Shown here one piece after another: positions 32,372 through 41,675 of a DNA stretch of 64,000 nucleotides. Source of the stretch: CAVYXZ01 sp965223835 (lineage in GTDB: Bacteria; Chloroflexota; Anaerolineae; Aggregatilineales; Phototrophicaceae); assembly GCA_965223835.1 (NCBI GenBank), contig CBDCXQ010000001.1, forward strand, positions 4,402,001 through 4,466,000, given 5' to 3'. A model generated the notes under the pieces. It searched no databases and was not told where the DNA came from. It saw only the letters and a program-made list of their open reading frames with translations. The position numbers and the translations under genes were made by a program. Numbering within the stretch: position 1 is the stretch's first letter; every line of letters starts with the position of its first letter.

Positions 32372-33130
32372 ATGTCAGACAACATCGAAATTCATGAGTC
32401 AGTCCGCGAACGTTATAGCAATATCGCCACCACGCGCGGCGCAAGTTGCTGTGGCCCGGAGAGCAGTTCATGTTGCACCCCGGTCACACTGTATGAAGAT
32501 GGGCTAACGGCAGACCTGCCGGCTGAAGTCACCAACCTGTCGCTGGGCTGTGGCGACCCGGTGACGATTGCGGCGTTACAACCCGGTGAAACCGTGCTTG
32601 ATCTGGGCAGCGGCGGCGGCATTGATTGTTTTATGGCGGCCAAACAGGTCGGTCCCACCGGCTATGTCATCGGCGTGGACATGACCCCACAAATGTTGGA
32701 AAAAGCCCACGCGAACAAAGCCAAAATCGGCGCAACCAATGTCGATTTCCGTCACGGACAAATTGAGGCCCTGCCGGTGGACGACAACAGTGTGGATGTC
32801 ATTATGTCCAACTGTGTGATTAACCTCGCACCGGATAAAGCGCCCGTATTTGCGGAAGCCTTCCGCGTTCTCAAGCCCGGCGGACGGGTCAGCATCAGCG
32901 ACATCGTGACCGAAGGCGAATTCAGCCCGGCGATGCGCGCCGATAAAGATAAATGGGCCGAGTGCGTCACCGGGGCCATTGATGTCGAGGCATATACCGA
33001 GATGATGCGGACGGCAGGTTTCGTCGATATTCAGGTTGCCAGCAAAGATGATGCCGGGGAAATAATCGAACGGCAGCCCGGTATGCCGCTCATCTACAGC
33101 GCCCGCATCACCGCTACGAAGCCAGTTTAG
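32372..33130 (+). CDS. arsM: Arsenite S-adenosylmethionine methyltransferase
   Basis: 252 residues from the ATG at 32372, with GGAGG five bases upstream; an earlier in-frame ATG at 32360 lies in the -10 box. SAM motif VLDLGSGGGIDCF (about 75-87). Cysteines C60 (SLGCGDP), C148 (SNCVINL) and C198 (AECVTGA) match the three thiols that bind arsenite in ArsM; further CC pairs at 26-27 and 34-35 are common in bacterial ArsM. It converts As(III) to methylated, volatile or exportable forms. Partner of the adjacent arsR. Confidence 0.95.
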   Translation: MSDNIEIHESVRERYSNIATTRGASCCGPESSSCCTPVTLYEDGLTADLPAEVTNLSLGCGDPVTIAALQPGETVLDLGSGGGIDCFMAAKQVGPTGYVIGVDMTPQMLEKAHANKAKIGATNVDFRHGQIEALPVDDNSVDVIMSNCVINLAPDKAPVFAEAFRVLKPGGRVSISDIVTEGEFSPAMRADKDKWAECVTGAIDVEAYTEMMRTAGFVDIQVASKDDAGEIIERQPGMPLIYSARITATKPV

Positions 33131-33162
33131 TGGATTGCACAATAAAGGCGGCGAACCGGATT

Positions 33163-33179
33163 TAGCGAGTGGGTCGCTA
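33163..33179. terminator. Hairpin between convergent arsM and epimerase genes
   Basis: TAGCGA (33163-33168) / TCGCTA (33174-33179), 5-base loop, overlapping the stop codon of the minus-strand epimerase-like gene. Confidence 0.4.
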
Positions 33180-34184
33180 GCTCAGTTCATACAGCACCAG
33201 GTTGCGTTCTGAGTTACGTCGCCGATAGCTGGCCGGTCGTTGCGGTGGATGCGCCTGATAGTAGCTGATGATTCGCTCGAGATAAGTTTCCAGCGGTGTA
33301 TAGTGCAGGTTCAGGTCGGCCTTGCTACGGTCATTGGTGAGTTCAGACATCCAGCGATCGCTAAACGGCGAACAATCGGGCAGGAATCCGTTAGCTTCCA
33401 ACAGGCTGCGCTTGGCTTCGACTAAGGCCGGCACGGGTTTGCCCATCATGTCACTCACCAGCGCGACGAATTCGTCCAGGGTAACGGTTTCGGCCTGGCT
33501 AAGATTATAGGCCTCGCCTTTGCCCTGCCCCGTTTGCAACAGGCGCATGATCGCCTGGACAACATCCGGCGCATAGATATGGCGTAAGGCATGTTGCGGA
33601 GTTTCCGGTACGAGTATCGGCCCGCCATCTTTAATGCGCAACATATAACCGTAGAGACGATTAAACGGTTCCCGTTCGCCATTGACCATCGGCAGCCGCA
33701 GTGATGTATAAGGAAATTGGTAATCGGTCCAGGCCGCGGCCAGTCGGTCTTCGGCCTCCCGTTTGCCGATGCCATAGCGCCACTCTTCATAGCCATACGT
33801 GTTCGGCTTGGGCGGTGGCATCAATTGACCGTCATAGTCCGCCTCACTGAAGGGCCGTCCCAGACTTTCGCGAACCAGGTATACCTGCCCCGAGCTAATG
33901 AAAATATAGTGGCCGACACGGCCTTTGAGCAAGCTGATGATTGTCTCCGCTTCATCGCCGGTCATCAACACCATGTCCACCACTGCATCAAAGGTGTGCG
34001 CGTCCAGCACTTTCGCGAGATCACTCGCCTCAGTCCGATCACCCCGCAGGCGTTTGACGGACGGCGGCAATTGGTCGGGGGTCAGTCCCCGATTAAAAAT
34101 CGTGACCGCATGCCCCTGAGCCAGCAATTCCAATGCCAGTAAATGACCCATGTTGCGGGTGCCGCCAATTATCAGGACATTCAT
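33177..34184 (-). CDS. NAD-dependent epimerase/dehydratase-family protein
   Basis: 335 residues. Extended SDR: cofactor motif NVLIIGGTRNMGHLLALELL at the N-terminus, GRVGHYIFISSGQVYLV as the Ser/Tyr active strand, and the C-terminal substrate part (PDVVQAIMRLLQTGQGKGEA, YNLSQAETVTLDEFVALVSD). The GGTRxMGH form is seen in proteins related to isoflavone-reductase-like and RNA-binding CSP41 epimerases. It likely acts on a nucleotide sugar, but the YxxxK motif is not clear and catalysis is unproven. Confidence 0.85.
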   Translation of the reverse strand: MNVLIIGGTRNMGHLLALELLAQGHAVTIFNRGLTPDQLPPSVKRLRGDRTEASDLAKVLDAHTFDAVVDMVLMTGDEAETIISLLKGRVGHYIFISSGQVYLVRESLGRPFSEADYDGQLMPPPKPNTYGYEEWRYGIGKREAEDRLAAAWTDYQFPYTSLRLPMVNGEREPFNRLYGYMLRIKDGGPILVPETPQHALRHIYAPDVVQAIMRLLQTGQGKGEAYNLSQAETVTLDEFVALVSDMMGKPVPALVEAKRSLLEANGFLPDCSPFSDRWMSELTNDRSKADLNLHYTPLETYLERIISYYQAHPPQRPASYRRRNSERNLVLYELS

Positions 34185-34293
34185 CAGTGCAAGCCTTTGA
34201 GCGAATTGTTTACAAGGTTATCAGGTTTCATATTCTTTTATTGTAATCGCGTATTTGCTGGCGTAAATTATGCTTTTCTCACAACATTCACTG

Positions 34294-35058
34294 CTATATA
34301 TCACATAAGACGTACACAAACGCAGCGGCGAACAAGCCCGGCCACAGGTCTTTGAGCAGCGGTGTACCCTGATAGGGAACTTCTTTAACGATCTTAAATT
34401 GCATCTGAGACGCCCACCAGTGAAAATCGGCACGAGTCCAGAACCGGAGGTGTTCGCCCGGTGTCACGACCCATTGCAGCGGAAAACGTCCCAGCATTAA
34501 CCGGAGTCGGTGCTGATGGAAGCCGGTGTTGGGGATGGATATGATAATGCCTTTGGTAACGTAGGGCCGCAAACTGTTAAGCAAATTTTCCGGGTCGGGC
34601 AGGTGTTCGATAATCTCTGACAGAATGATGTAATCGTACGTACCGTTGAGGTGATTCGTAATCGGCTGATTAATGTCTGCCAGATCTACATCCAGTCCAT
34701 TGGCCCGGCAGAACTCAACGGCTTTGGGAGAGACATCCAACCCATAGGCACTGATCGCTTTCGCCGCCAACATATACTGCAACAGCGCACCATCACCAAC
34801 GCCAAGATCCAACACGCGATCACCAGTAGCGACCAGACTGGTAAAGACCTGTGCCCGTTTCAGACGCCAGGACGAAAGCTGTCCCAAACCCTGCTGGGCT
34901 TTGTTATCCCAGTAAGTGTCATAATCTACCACGCCAACCCTGGCCGTTGCCGGATAGGTATAGAGACGCCGCAATTGCCGATAGCTATTTGCCAGCCATA
35001 GGTAAAGGGGCCGAACGGGACTGTTACGCAAGGCATGTTTGAGGCTGGAATCAGTCAT
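34294..35058 (-). CDS. Class I SAM-dependent methyltransferase
   Basis: 254 residues from the ATG at 35056-35058, overlapping the flippase stop by 8 bp (ATGACTGA). Motif I GDRVLDLGVGDGALLQYMLA, then AYGLDVSPKAVEFCRANGLD, and the post-motif YDYIILSEIIEHLPDPENLL are typical of small-molecule or lipid-linked-sugar methyltransferases (UbiG/Methyltransf_11/23 type). C-terminal hydrophobic stretch (WPGLFAAAFVYVLC) may touch the membrane. Being coupled to a flippase, it may modify a cell-surface glycan or its lipid carrier. Confidence 0.85.
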   Translation of the reverse strand: MTDSSLKHALRNSPVRPLYLWLANSYRQLRRLYTYPATARVGVVDYDTYWDNKAQQGLGQLSSWRLKRAQVFTSLVATGDRVLDLGVGDGALLQYMLAAKAISAYGLDVSPKAVEFCRANGLDVDLADINQPITNHLNGTYDYIILSEIIEHLPDPENLLNSLRPYVTKGIIISIPNTGFHQHRLRLMLGRFPLQWVVTPGEHLRFWTRADFHWWASQMQFKIVKEVPYQGTPLLKDLWPGLFAAAFVYVLCDI

Positions 35059-36442
35059 GTTGTTCTCTGGCAAGTCGCCACAGCACCGGCAACGTCACAC
35101 TGGCGATAATCAACACGGGCACAGCCAACAGGCCATTAATCATCCATACGCCACCTAACGCGCCCAACGCATTAATGAGCCAGATGCCAGCGGGCAACAT
35201 CACCACCAGTGCGGCAATCTTGCTCAGCACTGCTGCCTGCGTTAAGTCCAGCGCCCGGTACAAGGGGCCGAAATTACCACCGACATTGGTGACGACGCCG
35301 TACAACGCAAAGGCAGGTAAAAGCGGCAATACCGGAATCCATTCTTCACCGAAGATCGGCACCAATAACAGGGGAGACATCACGATCACGAAACCGAAAA
35401 ACACCACACTCCCCAGCGCGACCACGCCCTGCACCCGCATAAAATTATGCCACAAGCGTTGGTAATCACCCCGGCCAATCGCCTGCGGGACAACTGCCTG
35501 CATATTCTCGAACACGGCTGAGGTTAGGAAGCCTGCCTTGTTGATGCCCCGCAGCGCCAGTTGAATGTAGCTGGCGGCGGTTGGCCCCGCCAGGATGCCT
35601 ACCAATTGCAACGGCAGATAAGTGTAGAGATTAGCGATATTTTTGTCCAGCGCATTCTCCAGGCCAAATCGCCAGTACGGGCGATAAGAAATGCCAGGTA
35701 CGCGCCGTAAAACAGTCAGCACAGTGGGATAGGGAACGACATGTTGCTGGCGAGTGCGCTGATACAGCCCCAGTGCGATGCCCAATGTGACGACTGAGTA
35801 AACCAGCCGTCCGATGACCTGGCCTTCAGCCGTCGGATGAAGCAAGGCAGCACCAACCAGGCTGATTGTTAATGCCAATTGATTGAGATTCTGCAAAATG
35901 CCCATCAGTCGCATCGCCCGGCGGCTGCGAAAGGCGGTGAGTATCAGGTTATAAAATGGGTCGAACAAGAGGATGAGTGCCAGCAGCGCCGCTAACGACC
36001 CCACCTGACCATTGCCGGTTGTGATCCAGCCCGCCAGCGTTGGATAGGCCAGCGCGTTCGCCGCTGCCAAAGGAACTGGTTCCTTATAAAGTCTGGCTGC
36101 CACTGTCGAACCGAGAAACATGAGCACGGTCAAACTTAGCACCGCCCACACCAGCGATACTTTGATATAGATCGCCAACAGATCGCGAATTTCGTCCGGG
36201 TCCGCCTTGCCCACCGCCGCTGGTAGCAGGGTCGCGGTGCTGGTTTTGATGCCAGTCAGATTAAGCGTTTGCCAGATGCCCAGGAACGATTGCGCCAGCG
36301 CGAACAGACCATACTCCGCCGGACCGAGGCGCACCGGCACATAAATCCACGCGCCCAACCCCAGAATCATCACGCCGACTTTGCTGATTTGCAGGATAAA
36401 GGTGTCGTGCACAAATTTACTGCGGCGCAATTGTTGAATCAT
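35051..36442 (-). CDS. Wzx-type polysaccharide flippase
   Basis: 463 residues from the ATG at 36440-36442; upstream in-frame GTG/TTG codons are possible. Twelve to fourteen hydrophobic helices and a first segment FILQISKVGVMILGLGAWIY, VPVRLGPAEYGLFALAQSFL typical of polysaccharide_synt/MOP transporters that flip lipid-linked oligosaccharides. Positive residues occur in the long loops (FRSRRAMRLMGILQNLNQLA). Overlaps the methyltransferase gene. No complete glycan cluster is present, only these two genes and the epimerase-like gene. Confidence 0.87.
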   Translation of the reverse strand: MIQQLRRSKFVHDTFILQISKVGVMILGLGAWIYVPVRLGPAEYGLFALAQSFLGIWQTLNLTGIKTSTATLLPAAVGKADPDEIRDLLAIYIKVSLVWAVLSLTVLMFLGSTVAARLYKEPVPLAAANALAYPTLAGWITTGNGQVGSLAALLALILLFDPFYNLILTAFRSRRAMRLMGILQNLNQLALTISLVGAALLHPTAEGQVIGRLVYSVVTLGIALGLYQRTRQQHVVPYPTVLTVLRRVPGISYRPYWRFGLENALDKNIANLYTYLPLQLVGILAGPTAASYIQLALRGINKAGFLTSAVFENMQAVVPQAIGRGDYQRLWHNFMRVQGVVALGSVVFFGFVIVMSPLLLVPIFGEEWIPVLPLLPAFALYGVVTNVGGNFGPLYRALDLTQAAVLSKIAALVVMLPAGIWLINALGALGGVWMINGLLAVPVLIIASVTLPVLWRLAREQHD

Positions 36443-36545
36443 GAAGGAGATATTCTCCACCAATTAGCCAGCCGGGGCAATTGTACTCGAATGTCCCGAA
36501 TCACGATACACTTCATGCCCAAGCTAAAAATCAACCGAGACGACG

Positions 36546-37394
36546 ATGAATACTCTAGAACTTGAGTTGAATGACCAGAAGCTCACCCAATTGCCCCCGC
36601 TCCCTGTCACACTGGAAGCCTTGAGCGCCCGCGATAATTTGCTGGTGGCGCTACCCGACGGACTCTGGGACCTGCCGAATCTGTGGAAACTCTCGCTGGG
36701 GAACAACCGGCTCACATCCATTTCGCCAGAGATTGGTAAGCTGAAAACGCTCACACATCTTTATATCGATGGCAATCCATATACGACGCTACCAGAAAGT
36801 ATCGGGCAGTTAACCCGGCTGCTCACGCTTGACATAGCCCATTGCCAGCTTACCGGCTTACCCGAACCCTTGCGCAACCTGCATCATCTGGAATTCTTGT
36901 ACGCCGGGGATAATCCACTGCACACCTGCCCGGAATGGATTGGCGACCTCAGCAGTCTGCGCTATCTCAACCTGACGGACAGCCAATTGACTGCACTGCC
37001 GAACGCCATTGGCAATCCTACGCAACTGATTGAACTACGGTTATACAATAACCAGCTCACTCAACTGCCGGATACAATCACTCGGTTGGCCGCACTGCGC
37101 GAACTTTATCTGCGTGAGAATCAACTTACAGAATTGCCAGACGCAATCGGCGCATTGACCAATTTGCGGATGCTGGACCTGCGCAATAATCAGTTGACGC
37201 AGGTGCCCGCTTCAATTGGTAAAATGACGAATTTACTGTATCTCGATTTGCGGGGCAATCAACTCAGCGCGTTGCCAGATAGCATCGTGAATTTATCGCG
37301 CCTGGAAAAACTCGATTTGCGCTGGAATCAATTTTCAGCAAAATCGCCCATCATGCAGCAATTGGAGCAGCAAGGCTGTCTGGTGTATATCTAA
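36546..37394 (+). CDS. Leucine-rich-repeat protein
   Basis: 282 residues composed of about eleven 23-residue LRR units of the bacterial/RAS-type consensus (LPxxIGxLxxLxxLDLxxNQL): for instance LTQLPDTITRLAALRELYLR, ENQLTELPDAIGALTNLRML and DLRNNQLTQVPASIGKMTNL. No signal peptide and no enzyme domain, so a cytoplasmic interaction module is expected. It is divergent from the flippase and convergent with the sulfatase. The partner is unknown. Confidence 0.92.
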   Translation: MNTLELELNDQKLTQLPPLPVTLEALSARDNLLVALPDGLWDLPNLWKLSLGNNRLTSISPEIGKLKTLTHLYIDGNPYTTLPESIGQLTRLLTLDIAHCQLTGLPEPLRNLHHLEFLYAGDNPLHTCPEWIGDLSSLRYLNLTDSQLTALPNAIGNPTQLIELRLYNNQLTQLPDTITRLAALRELYLRENQLTELPDAIGALTNLRMLDLRNNQLTQVPASIGKMTNLLYLDLRGNQLSALPDSIVNLSRLEKLDLRWNQFSAKSPIMQQLEQQGCLVYI

Positions 37395-37415
37395 CGTGCG
37401 CTGTGGAAAGTCCCC

Positions 37416-38741
37416 TTAGAGCGCTGGCAAATCGAACTGGTCATCCGTGTCATGGATCCAGGCGGCGAGGCGGTCTTGTAGTCGCTGCCGTTCAGTGGTA
37501 TATAGCGAATTATGGGCGAGATTGGCCTGCTCATAGGGGTCTTCATTCAGGTTGAACAGCAGCCAGGGTTGCCCTTCCAGCACGACATATTTCCAGCCAT
37601 CGCGCGTGACAACCCCGCGCCAGGGTCGATCAACGGAGTTCCCATGCCCCGTCGGTATCACCGCTTGCAGATAGGCGCTATCCGGTTCGTTGTGGATTTC
37701 TCGGCCACGAATTCGATAGCCAGAATAATCTGTGCCCATCATCCAATCCGGGGCATCAATGCCGCACAATCCCAGCGATGTGGGCGCAATATCAACGTGA
37801 TTGAGGGGAACCGAGTAGTAACCGGACTGATGCACGTAACGATGGGGACCACCGCCCATGATAAAGGGAATGCGAATCGCTTCCTCCCAGGGAGCCGTTT
37901 TGCGAAACTGACCATGCGAGCCGTGCAAATCACCGTGATCGGAGAAAAACAGGACGTGGGTGTCATCCGCCTGCCCGGTGCGTTCCAGCACATCACGGAT
38001 GCGTCCCAGATTCCAATCGATATTTTCGATCATGGCATAGTACCCGGCCAGATCACGCTGGGCACGGCGGCGCAACGCTGGTATATCAGGAACATTCGGT
38101 CGCAACTCGATCTGACCTGGAATATGGCGTTCCATAAACGCTGCCGGAGCGACATAAGGATCATGGGGCGGGATGACGGATAAGACCGCAAAAAATGGTT
38201 CCTCAGCCGGGGCGCGTTGCTCCAGATACTCGATAAACAGGTCAGTCAAGCCATCGGTCTCATAACCGGGCACGCGGGTGTAAAACGCGGATTCGCCCGC
38301 ACCACCATGCACCCAGCAATCGAACTGGCTGGCATTGTTTTCATAAGCGACCCACTCATCAAAATGCCCCCGGCGTTCCGGTGGAATGATGTGCAATCCA
38401 GCCCGGCCATCCTTCTCCTGAAAACCATCCAGATGCCACTTGCCATAGTAAGCGGTGTGATAGCCATGCTCCCTAAAAGCGGAGGCAACGGTCGGTTGTG
38501 TCGGGTCCAAGCGCGATTGATGGGCCGGGGCGCACAGGTGCGGATACCGTCCGCTGATGAGTGCTCCGCGAAACGGCGAACACAACGGAAACCCCGCGAC
38601 CGCATGCGTCAGGGTCGCGCCTTCATCGGCCATTCGGTTCAAATGCGGCGTTGAGACATTGGGATCGCCCATGTATCCCACCGCCTGACCGCGATGCTGG
38701 TCGCCAAAAATCCAGATGATATTGGGTCGGCGGTCGGTCAT
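37416..38741 (-). CDS. Sulfatase (formylglycine-dependent)
   Basis: 441 residues. The CxPxR motif that is converted to formylglycine is present as C54-S-P-F-R (AGFPLCSPFRGALISGRYPH). Metal-site residues are in NIIWIFGDQHRG and HVLFFSDHGDLHGSHGQFRK. No signal peptide is seen, so it is cytoplasmic or exported by another route. It removes sulfate esters from carbohydrates or small molecules. It begins about 19 bp after the OYE-like gene on the same strand, near SDR and GH88 genes, consistent with breakdown of a sulfated uronic-acid polysaccharide (inferred). Confidence 0.93.
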   Translation of the reverse strand: MTDRRPNIIWIFGDQHRGQAVGYMGDPNVSTPHLNRMADEGATLTHAVAGFPLCSPFRGALISGRYPHLCAPAHQSRLDPTQPTVASAFREHGYHTAYYGKWHLDGFQEKDGRAGLHIIPPERRGHFDEWVAYENNASQFDCWVHGGAGESAFYTRVPGYETDGLTDLFIEYLEQRAPAEEPFFAVLSVIPPHDPYVAPAAFMERHIPGQIELRPNVPDIPALRRRAQRDLAGYYAMIENIDWNLGRIRDVLERTGQADDTHVLFFSDHGDLHGSHGQFRKTAPWEEAIRIPFIMGGGPHRYVHQSGYYSVPLNHVDIAPTSLGLCGIDAPDWMMGTDYSGYRIRGREIHNEPDSAYLQAVIPTGHGNSVDRPWRGVVTRDGWKYVVLEGQPWLLFNLNEDPYEQANLAHNSLYTTERQRLQDRLAAWIHDTDDQFDLPAL

Positions 38742-38759
38742 GCGCTTATTCCTTGAGTT

Positions 38760-40196
38760 TTAAGACGATGCTTGCTTGAACTCGGCCAACTTCTCAGCAT
38801 CGTCGCTGTTTTTGTAATAATCATCCAGCGGATAGCAACCAGAAACCAGCCCATTACGTGGACCGGTCGTGCAGTCACTGAAGGTTCGGCAGAACAATTT
38901 GCGCTGGTAAGGATTGCCTGCCAGCACATCGGCAGGAAGATCTGGATAAGATAACACCATCCGACCCAGCCCGACGAAATCAATCATGTCGTCGCGGACG
39001 GCCCGCTGCGCGACATTGGGCAGCCATTCTTGCAGGTACGAATAGCCCGTGCCGACGGTCAGGATGTCCGGTTGATGTTGCTTAAATAGCGCGTGGGTGT
39101 TGATCTGCCGGGCACAGCCCACCAGCGGGTCTTCCGGTGGCTGGTAGCCATCGGACGGCGGGAACATGGCCGGGCGCTGGATGTGCGGGTTGTAGTAAGG
39201 GCTACCGGCAGAGAGGCACACCATCTGGATACCGAGGTCCTTCAGCAAATCGATAAACTGGAACGGCTCGGTGAGGTTCAGCCCCGTGCCCGAACCATCG
39301 CCACCAAACGCGAACGGATAACCATCGTCATAACTTTCCGGCTCACCGGTGACATCGGGGCCGGGCTTGAACGGAATCCAATCGAAAGCGCTCAGACGCA
39401 CGCCGATTTCCAGGCCGGGAACTTCGGCGCGGACGCCAGCAACCAATTCACGCAGGAAGCGGGTACGATTCTCGAAGCTGCCGCCATACTTGCCGGGCCG
39501 CTCATAGGCGCTCAGGAATTCGTGGCCCAGGTAGCCATGACAATGTTTCAGATCAACCCAATGATACCCGGCCTGCTGAGCGAGTTTCGCCGCGCGGATG
39601 TAGTCCTCAATCAACCGGGCGATGTCGTCGTCGCTCATTAGCGTGGAATCGTCGGTGATGCCGAACTTGCGGTCCAGAATCGGATGCCGATAGAGCGTCA
39701 TCGGTTCCAGCTGTTTCTTGTCATAGGGCCGACAAAAGCGCCCGGAGTGCGTGAGTTGCAGGCCAATATACAGATCATCTGCATTACCGAAGCGCTCGGC
39801 ATGGGCGTTGACCAGCGTTTCGCGCAGGCCCGCAATGTCGCCTACCGTATCCGCATTAAGCATCAGTTGATTCGGATTAGCCCGACCATCAGGTCGCACC
39901 GCGACGGCTTCCCCACCCCAGATGAGTTTAGCTCCACTCAGGCCAAAGCGCTGCCAGCGGCGGATGGTGTTCGCGGTCGGCTTGCCATCAGTGGTACCGT
40001 CCCAGCCCTCCATCGGCAGGATGCACCAGCGATTGCCAATGGTGAAGTCATACACCGTGTACGGTTGCGCCAGCGGTGACTCCGGTGCCCTAAGCACTTC
40101 CTCGTCAAATGGCAGATCAACGTTGATGTCATTGAGATGGTCGCGGAACTTCTCAGCAGTGCGTAGCTGCGCGACCTTTTTGTAACTTTCTGGCAT
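38760..40196 (-). CDS. Old-yellow-enzyme-type NADH:flavin oxidoreductase
   Basis: 478 residues, long for the family because of about 50 extra N-terminal residues and a C-terminal extension. FMN-barrel motifs: NRWCILPMEGWDGTT (first strand), AKLIWGGEAVAVRPDGRANP, QLTHSGRFCRP, YHWVDLKHCHGYLGHEFLSA then YERPGKYGGSFENRTRFLRE, and DFVGLGRMVLSYPDLP. The H-x-x-Y/H-GYLxxxFLSP region is characteristic. C-terminal Cys residues (FCRTFSDCTTGPRNG) suggest an iron-sulfur-like or structural site, but the 2,4-dienoyl-CoA reductase extension is not complete. AAGGA precedes the ATG. Confidence 0.9.
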   Translation of the reverse strand: MPESYKKVAQLRTAEKFRDHLNDINVDLPFDEEVLRAPESPLAQPYTVYDFTIGNRWCILPMEGWDGTTDGKPTANTIRRWQRFGLSGAKLIWGGEAVAVRPDGRANPNQLMLNADTVGDIAGLRETLVNAHAERFGNADDLYIGLQLTHSGRFCRPYDKKQLEPMTLYRHPILDRKFGITDDSTLMSDDDIARLIEDYIRAAKLAQQAGYHWVDLKHCHGYLGHEFLSAYERPGKYGGSFENRTRFLRELVAGVRAEVPGLEIGVRLSAFDWIPFKPGPDVTGEPESYDDGYPFAFGGDGSGTGLNLTEPFQFIDLLKDLGIQMVCLSAGSPYYNPHIQRPAMFPPSDGYQPPEDPLVGCARQINTHALFKQHQPDILTVGTGYSYLQEWLPNVAQRAVRDDMIDFVGLGRMVLSYPDLPADVLAGNPYQRKLFCRTFSDCTTGPRNGLVSGCYPLDDYYKNSDDAEKLAEFKQASS

Positions 40197-40228
40197 GATC
40201 CGGTTTCCTTAAAAAGACAAAAGACTTA

Positions 40229-40252
40229 ACGCAAAGGCGCAGAGGCGCAAAG
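40229..40252 (+). repeat. 24-bp inverted repeat, left copy
   Basis: Its reverse complement is found at 41644-41667 with one mismatch. The pair encloses the ApeA-like gene. The unit is built from CGCAAAGG/CGCAGAG blocks, a kind of dispersed repeat seen in many genomes. Confidence 0.85.
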
Positions 40253-40266
40253 GGATTAAAAGCCTA

Positions 40267-41601
40267 TCAATAATAGAGTGTTGATCTCCACCAAAGCCCA
40301 TAACCTTTAGTACGTAAGATTGCTTCTCGTATTTTTTGATCTGGAACGCCTAATTCCGTGTACATCAGAATCACAACAAAATGAATCAGCCTGATTATGG
40401 CATCATAAAGTTGTCTATCGGTCAGGGCTTTTCCGCGTTTCTTTGGATTGTAATGAGTATAGTAATTTCTTGTATTAACAACATCGTTCAGAAAACTTCC
40501 CTGAAGGCCGACGAATGCCTGAAGATGACCTGGTAGACCATTATAGAGTTTTTCTAGTCGTTCCTTTAATTCACTGGCACGAGGGCTGGATTTCTTAAAC
40601 GTTGGGTCAATGATTTGATGATAACTCTCACAAGCTTGTATTAATGTCAGAAATTCGAATTTCCAAAATTGATGAGAATTATAAAGTACACCAAGACTAA
40701 GATCAGCAAGAGCTTCAAGAGCTTCTCGTTTATCAAACCAAGCCTGAAAAACACCAGGTAACAGGGTATCTAAATGTTCAGCAGCCAATGGCATTATCAT
40801 ATTAGAATCGGCTTCAGAATGAGGTGATTTGGCAGGAAAATACAGATACACTGCACGTGGAAAACCATCATCTAAATCCTCAGTTAGGGCGGATAACCAT
40901 TTTCTACTAGCAGGCAATCCCATCAACACAGCAAGTAGATTTCTGATACTTACTGATTGTTCAAGATACCACCCTAATTTTTGTAGGTTATCCGGTATTA
41001 TCGAGACAAATGCGCTCTCGCTCCACTCAAAGTCATTGAGAATTCCCCAACTAGGCCCATCAAGAATTAATCCCATAGATATAACATACTTTTGTGAAGA
41101 TATGGGTATTTCGATGGGCTTCTGTTCAACGTATTTAACTTCAATAGTTGTTTGGTCAGCTTCAGTAGATTCTTTGGGTGAAAAGGGGTGATAAGTTAAA
41201 TGACGTAGCCAGCCCACTAAGTTGGAATATCCTATTCGCACAGAAACAAACCGAATATCTTCGAACTTGTCGAACCAGTGACCCAATATAATCAATTCAG
41301 CAACGTAGTTAAAATTTGCGACCTCATTGGATGTGAATGTATTTCCTGTACGAGAACAATATACTAGTGTAACGGCATTTTCAAATCCATTAATTACTGA
41401 GCCATGCATGATTTCAGGTGTGGTTCGAGGCGCAGGCTCAAATTTTTTACCAAAGTCCTCATCAGGTATCGTGAGATTTAGATTTATTCCGGTTGTAGAG
41501 CTATAAGATAATGTTCCGGCCCACTTCTCATCTGGTGTATCAGGAAACCACCACAAGCCCTGATAGCTGAACTCATCATATAGATCAGGTATTTTTGCCA
41601 T
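40267..41601 (-). CDS. ApeA-like HEPN anti-phage protein
   Basis: 444 residues. The N-terminal two thirds resemble the ApeA N-terminal domain (QGLWWFPDTPDEKWAGTLSY; GSVINGFENAVTLVYCSRTG). The C-terminal part is an ApeA-type HEPN domain with the ribonuclease motif R-x4-H: R378-NYYT-H383 in VVNTRNYYTHYNPKKRGK. ApeA proteins are reported single-gene abortive defences; HEPN domains cleave RNA. The gene is AT-richer than its neighbours and sits between OYE and SDR genes, bracketed by 24-bp inverted repeats, suggesting recent entry. No other defence gene is seen alongside. Confidence 0.82.
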   Translation of the reverse strand: MAKIPDLYDEFSYQGLWWFPDTPDEKWAGTLSYSSTTGINLNLTIPDEDFGKKFEPAPRTTPEIMHGSVINGFENAVTLVYCSRTGNTFTSNEVANFNYVAELIILGHWFDKFEDIRFVSVRIGYSNLVGWLRHLTYHPFSPKESTEADQTTIEVKYVEQKPIEIPISSQKYVISMGLILDGPSWGILNDFEWSESAFVSIIPDNLQKLGWYLEQSVSIRNLLAVLMGLPASRKWLSALTEDLDDGFPRAVYLYFPAKSPHSEADSNMIMPLAAEHLDTLLPGVFQAWFDKREALEALADLSLGVLYNSHQFWKFEFLTLIQACESYHQIIDPTFKKSSPRASELKERLEKLYNGLPGHLQAFVGLQGSFLNDVVNTRNYYTHYNPKKRGKALTDRQLYDAIIRLIHFVVILMYTELGVPDQKIREAILRTKGYGLWWRSTLYY

Positions 41602-41643
41602 GAGTTATTTTCTACTGATACCAAAAATCATTCTTTGGCTTTT

Positions 41644-41667
41644 CTTTGCGTCTCTGCGCCTTTGCGT
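41644..41667 (-). repeat. 24-bp inverted repeat, right copy
   Basis: Reverse complement of the 40229-40252 unit with 23 of 24 positions equal. It lies between the start of the ApeA-like gene and the stop of the SDR gene. Confidence 0.85.
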
Positions 41668-41675
41668 TGAATTTT

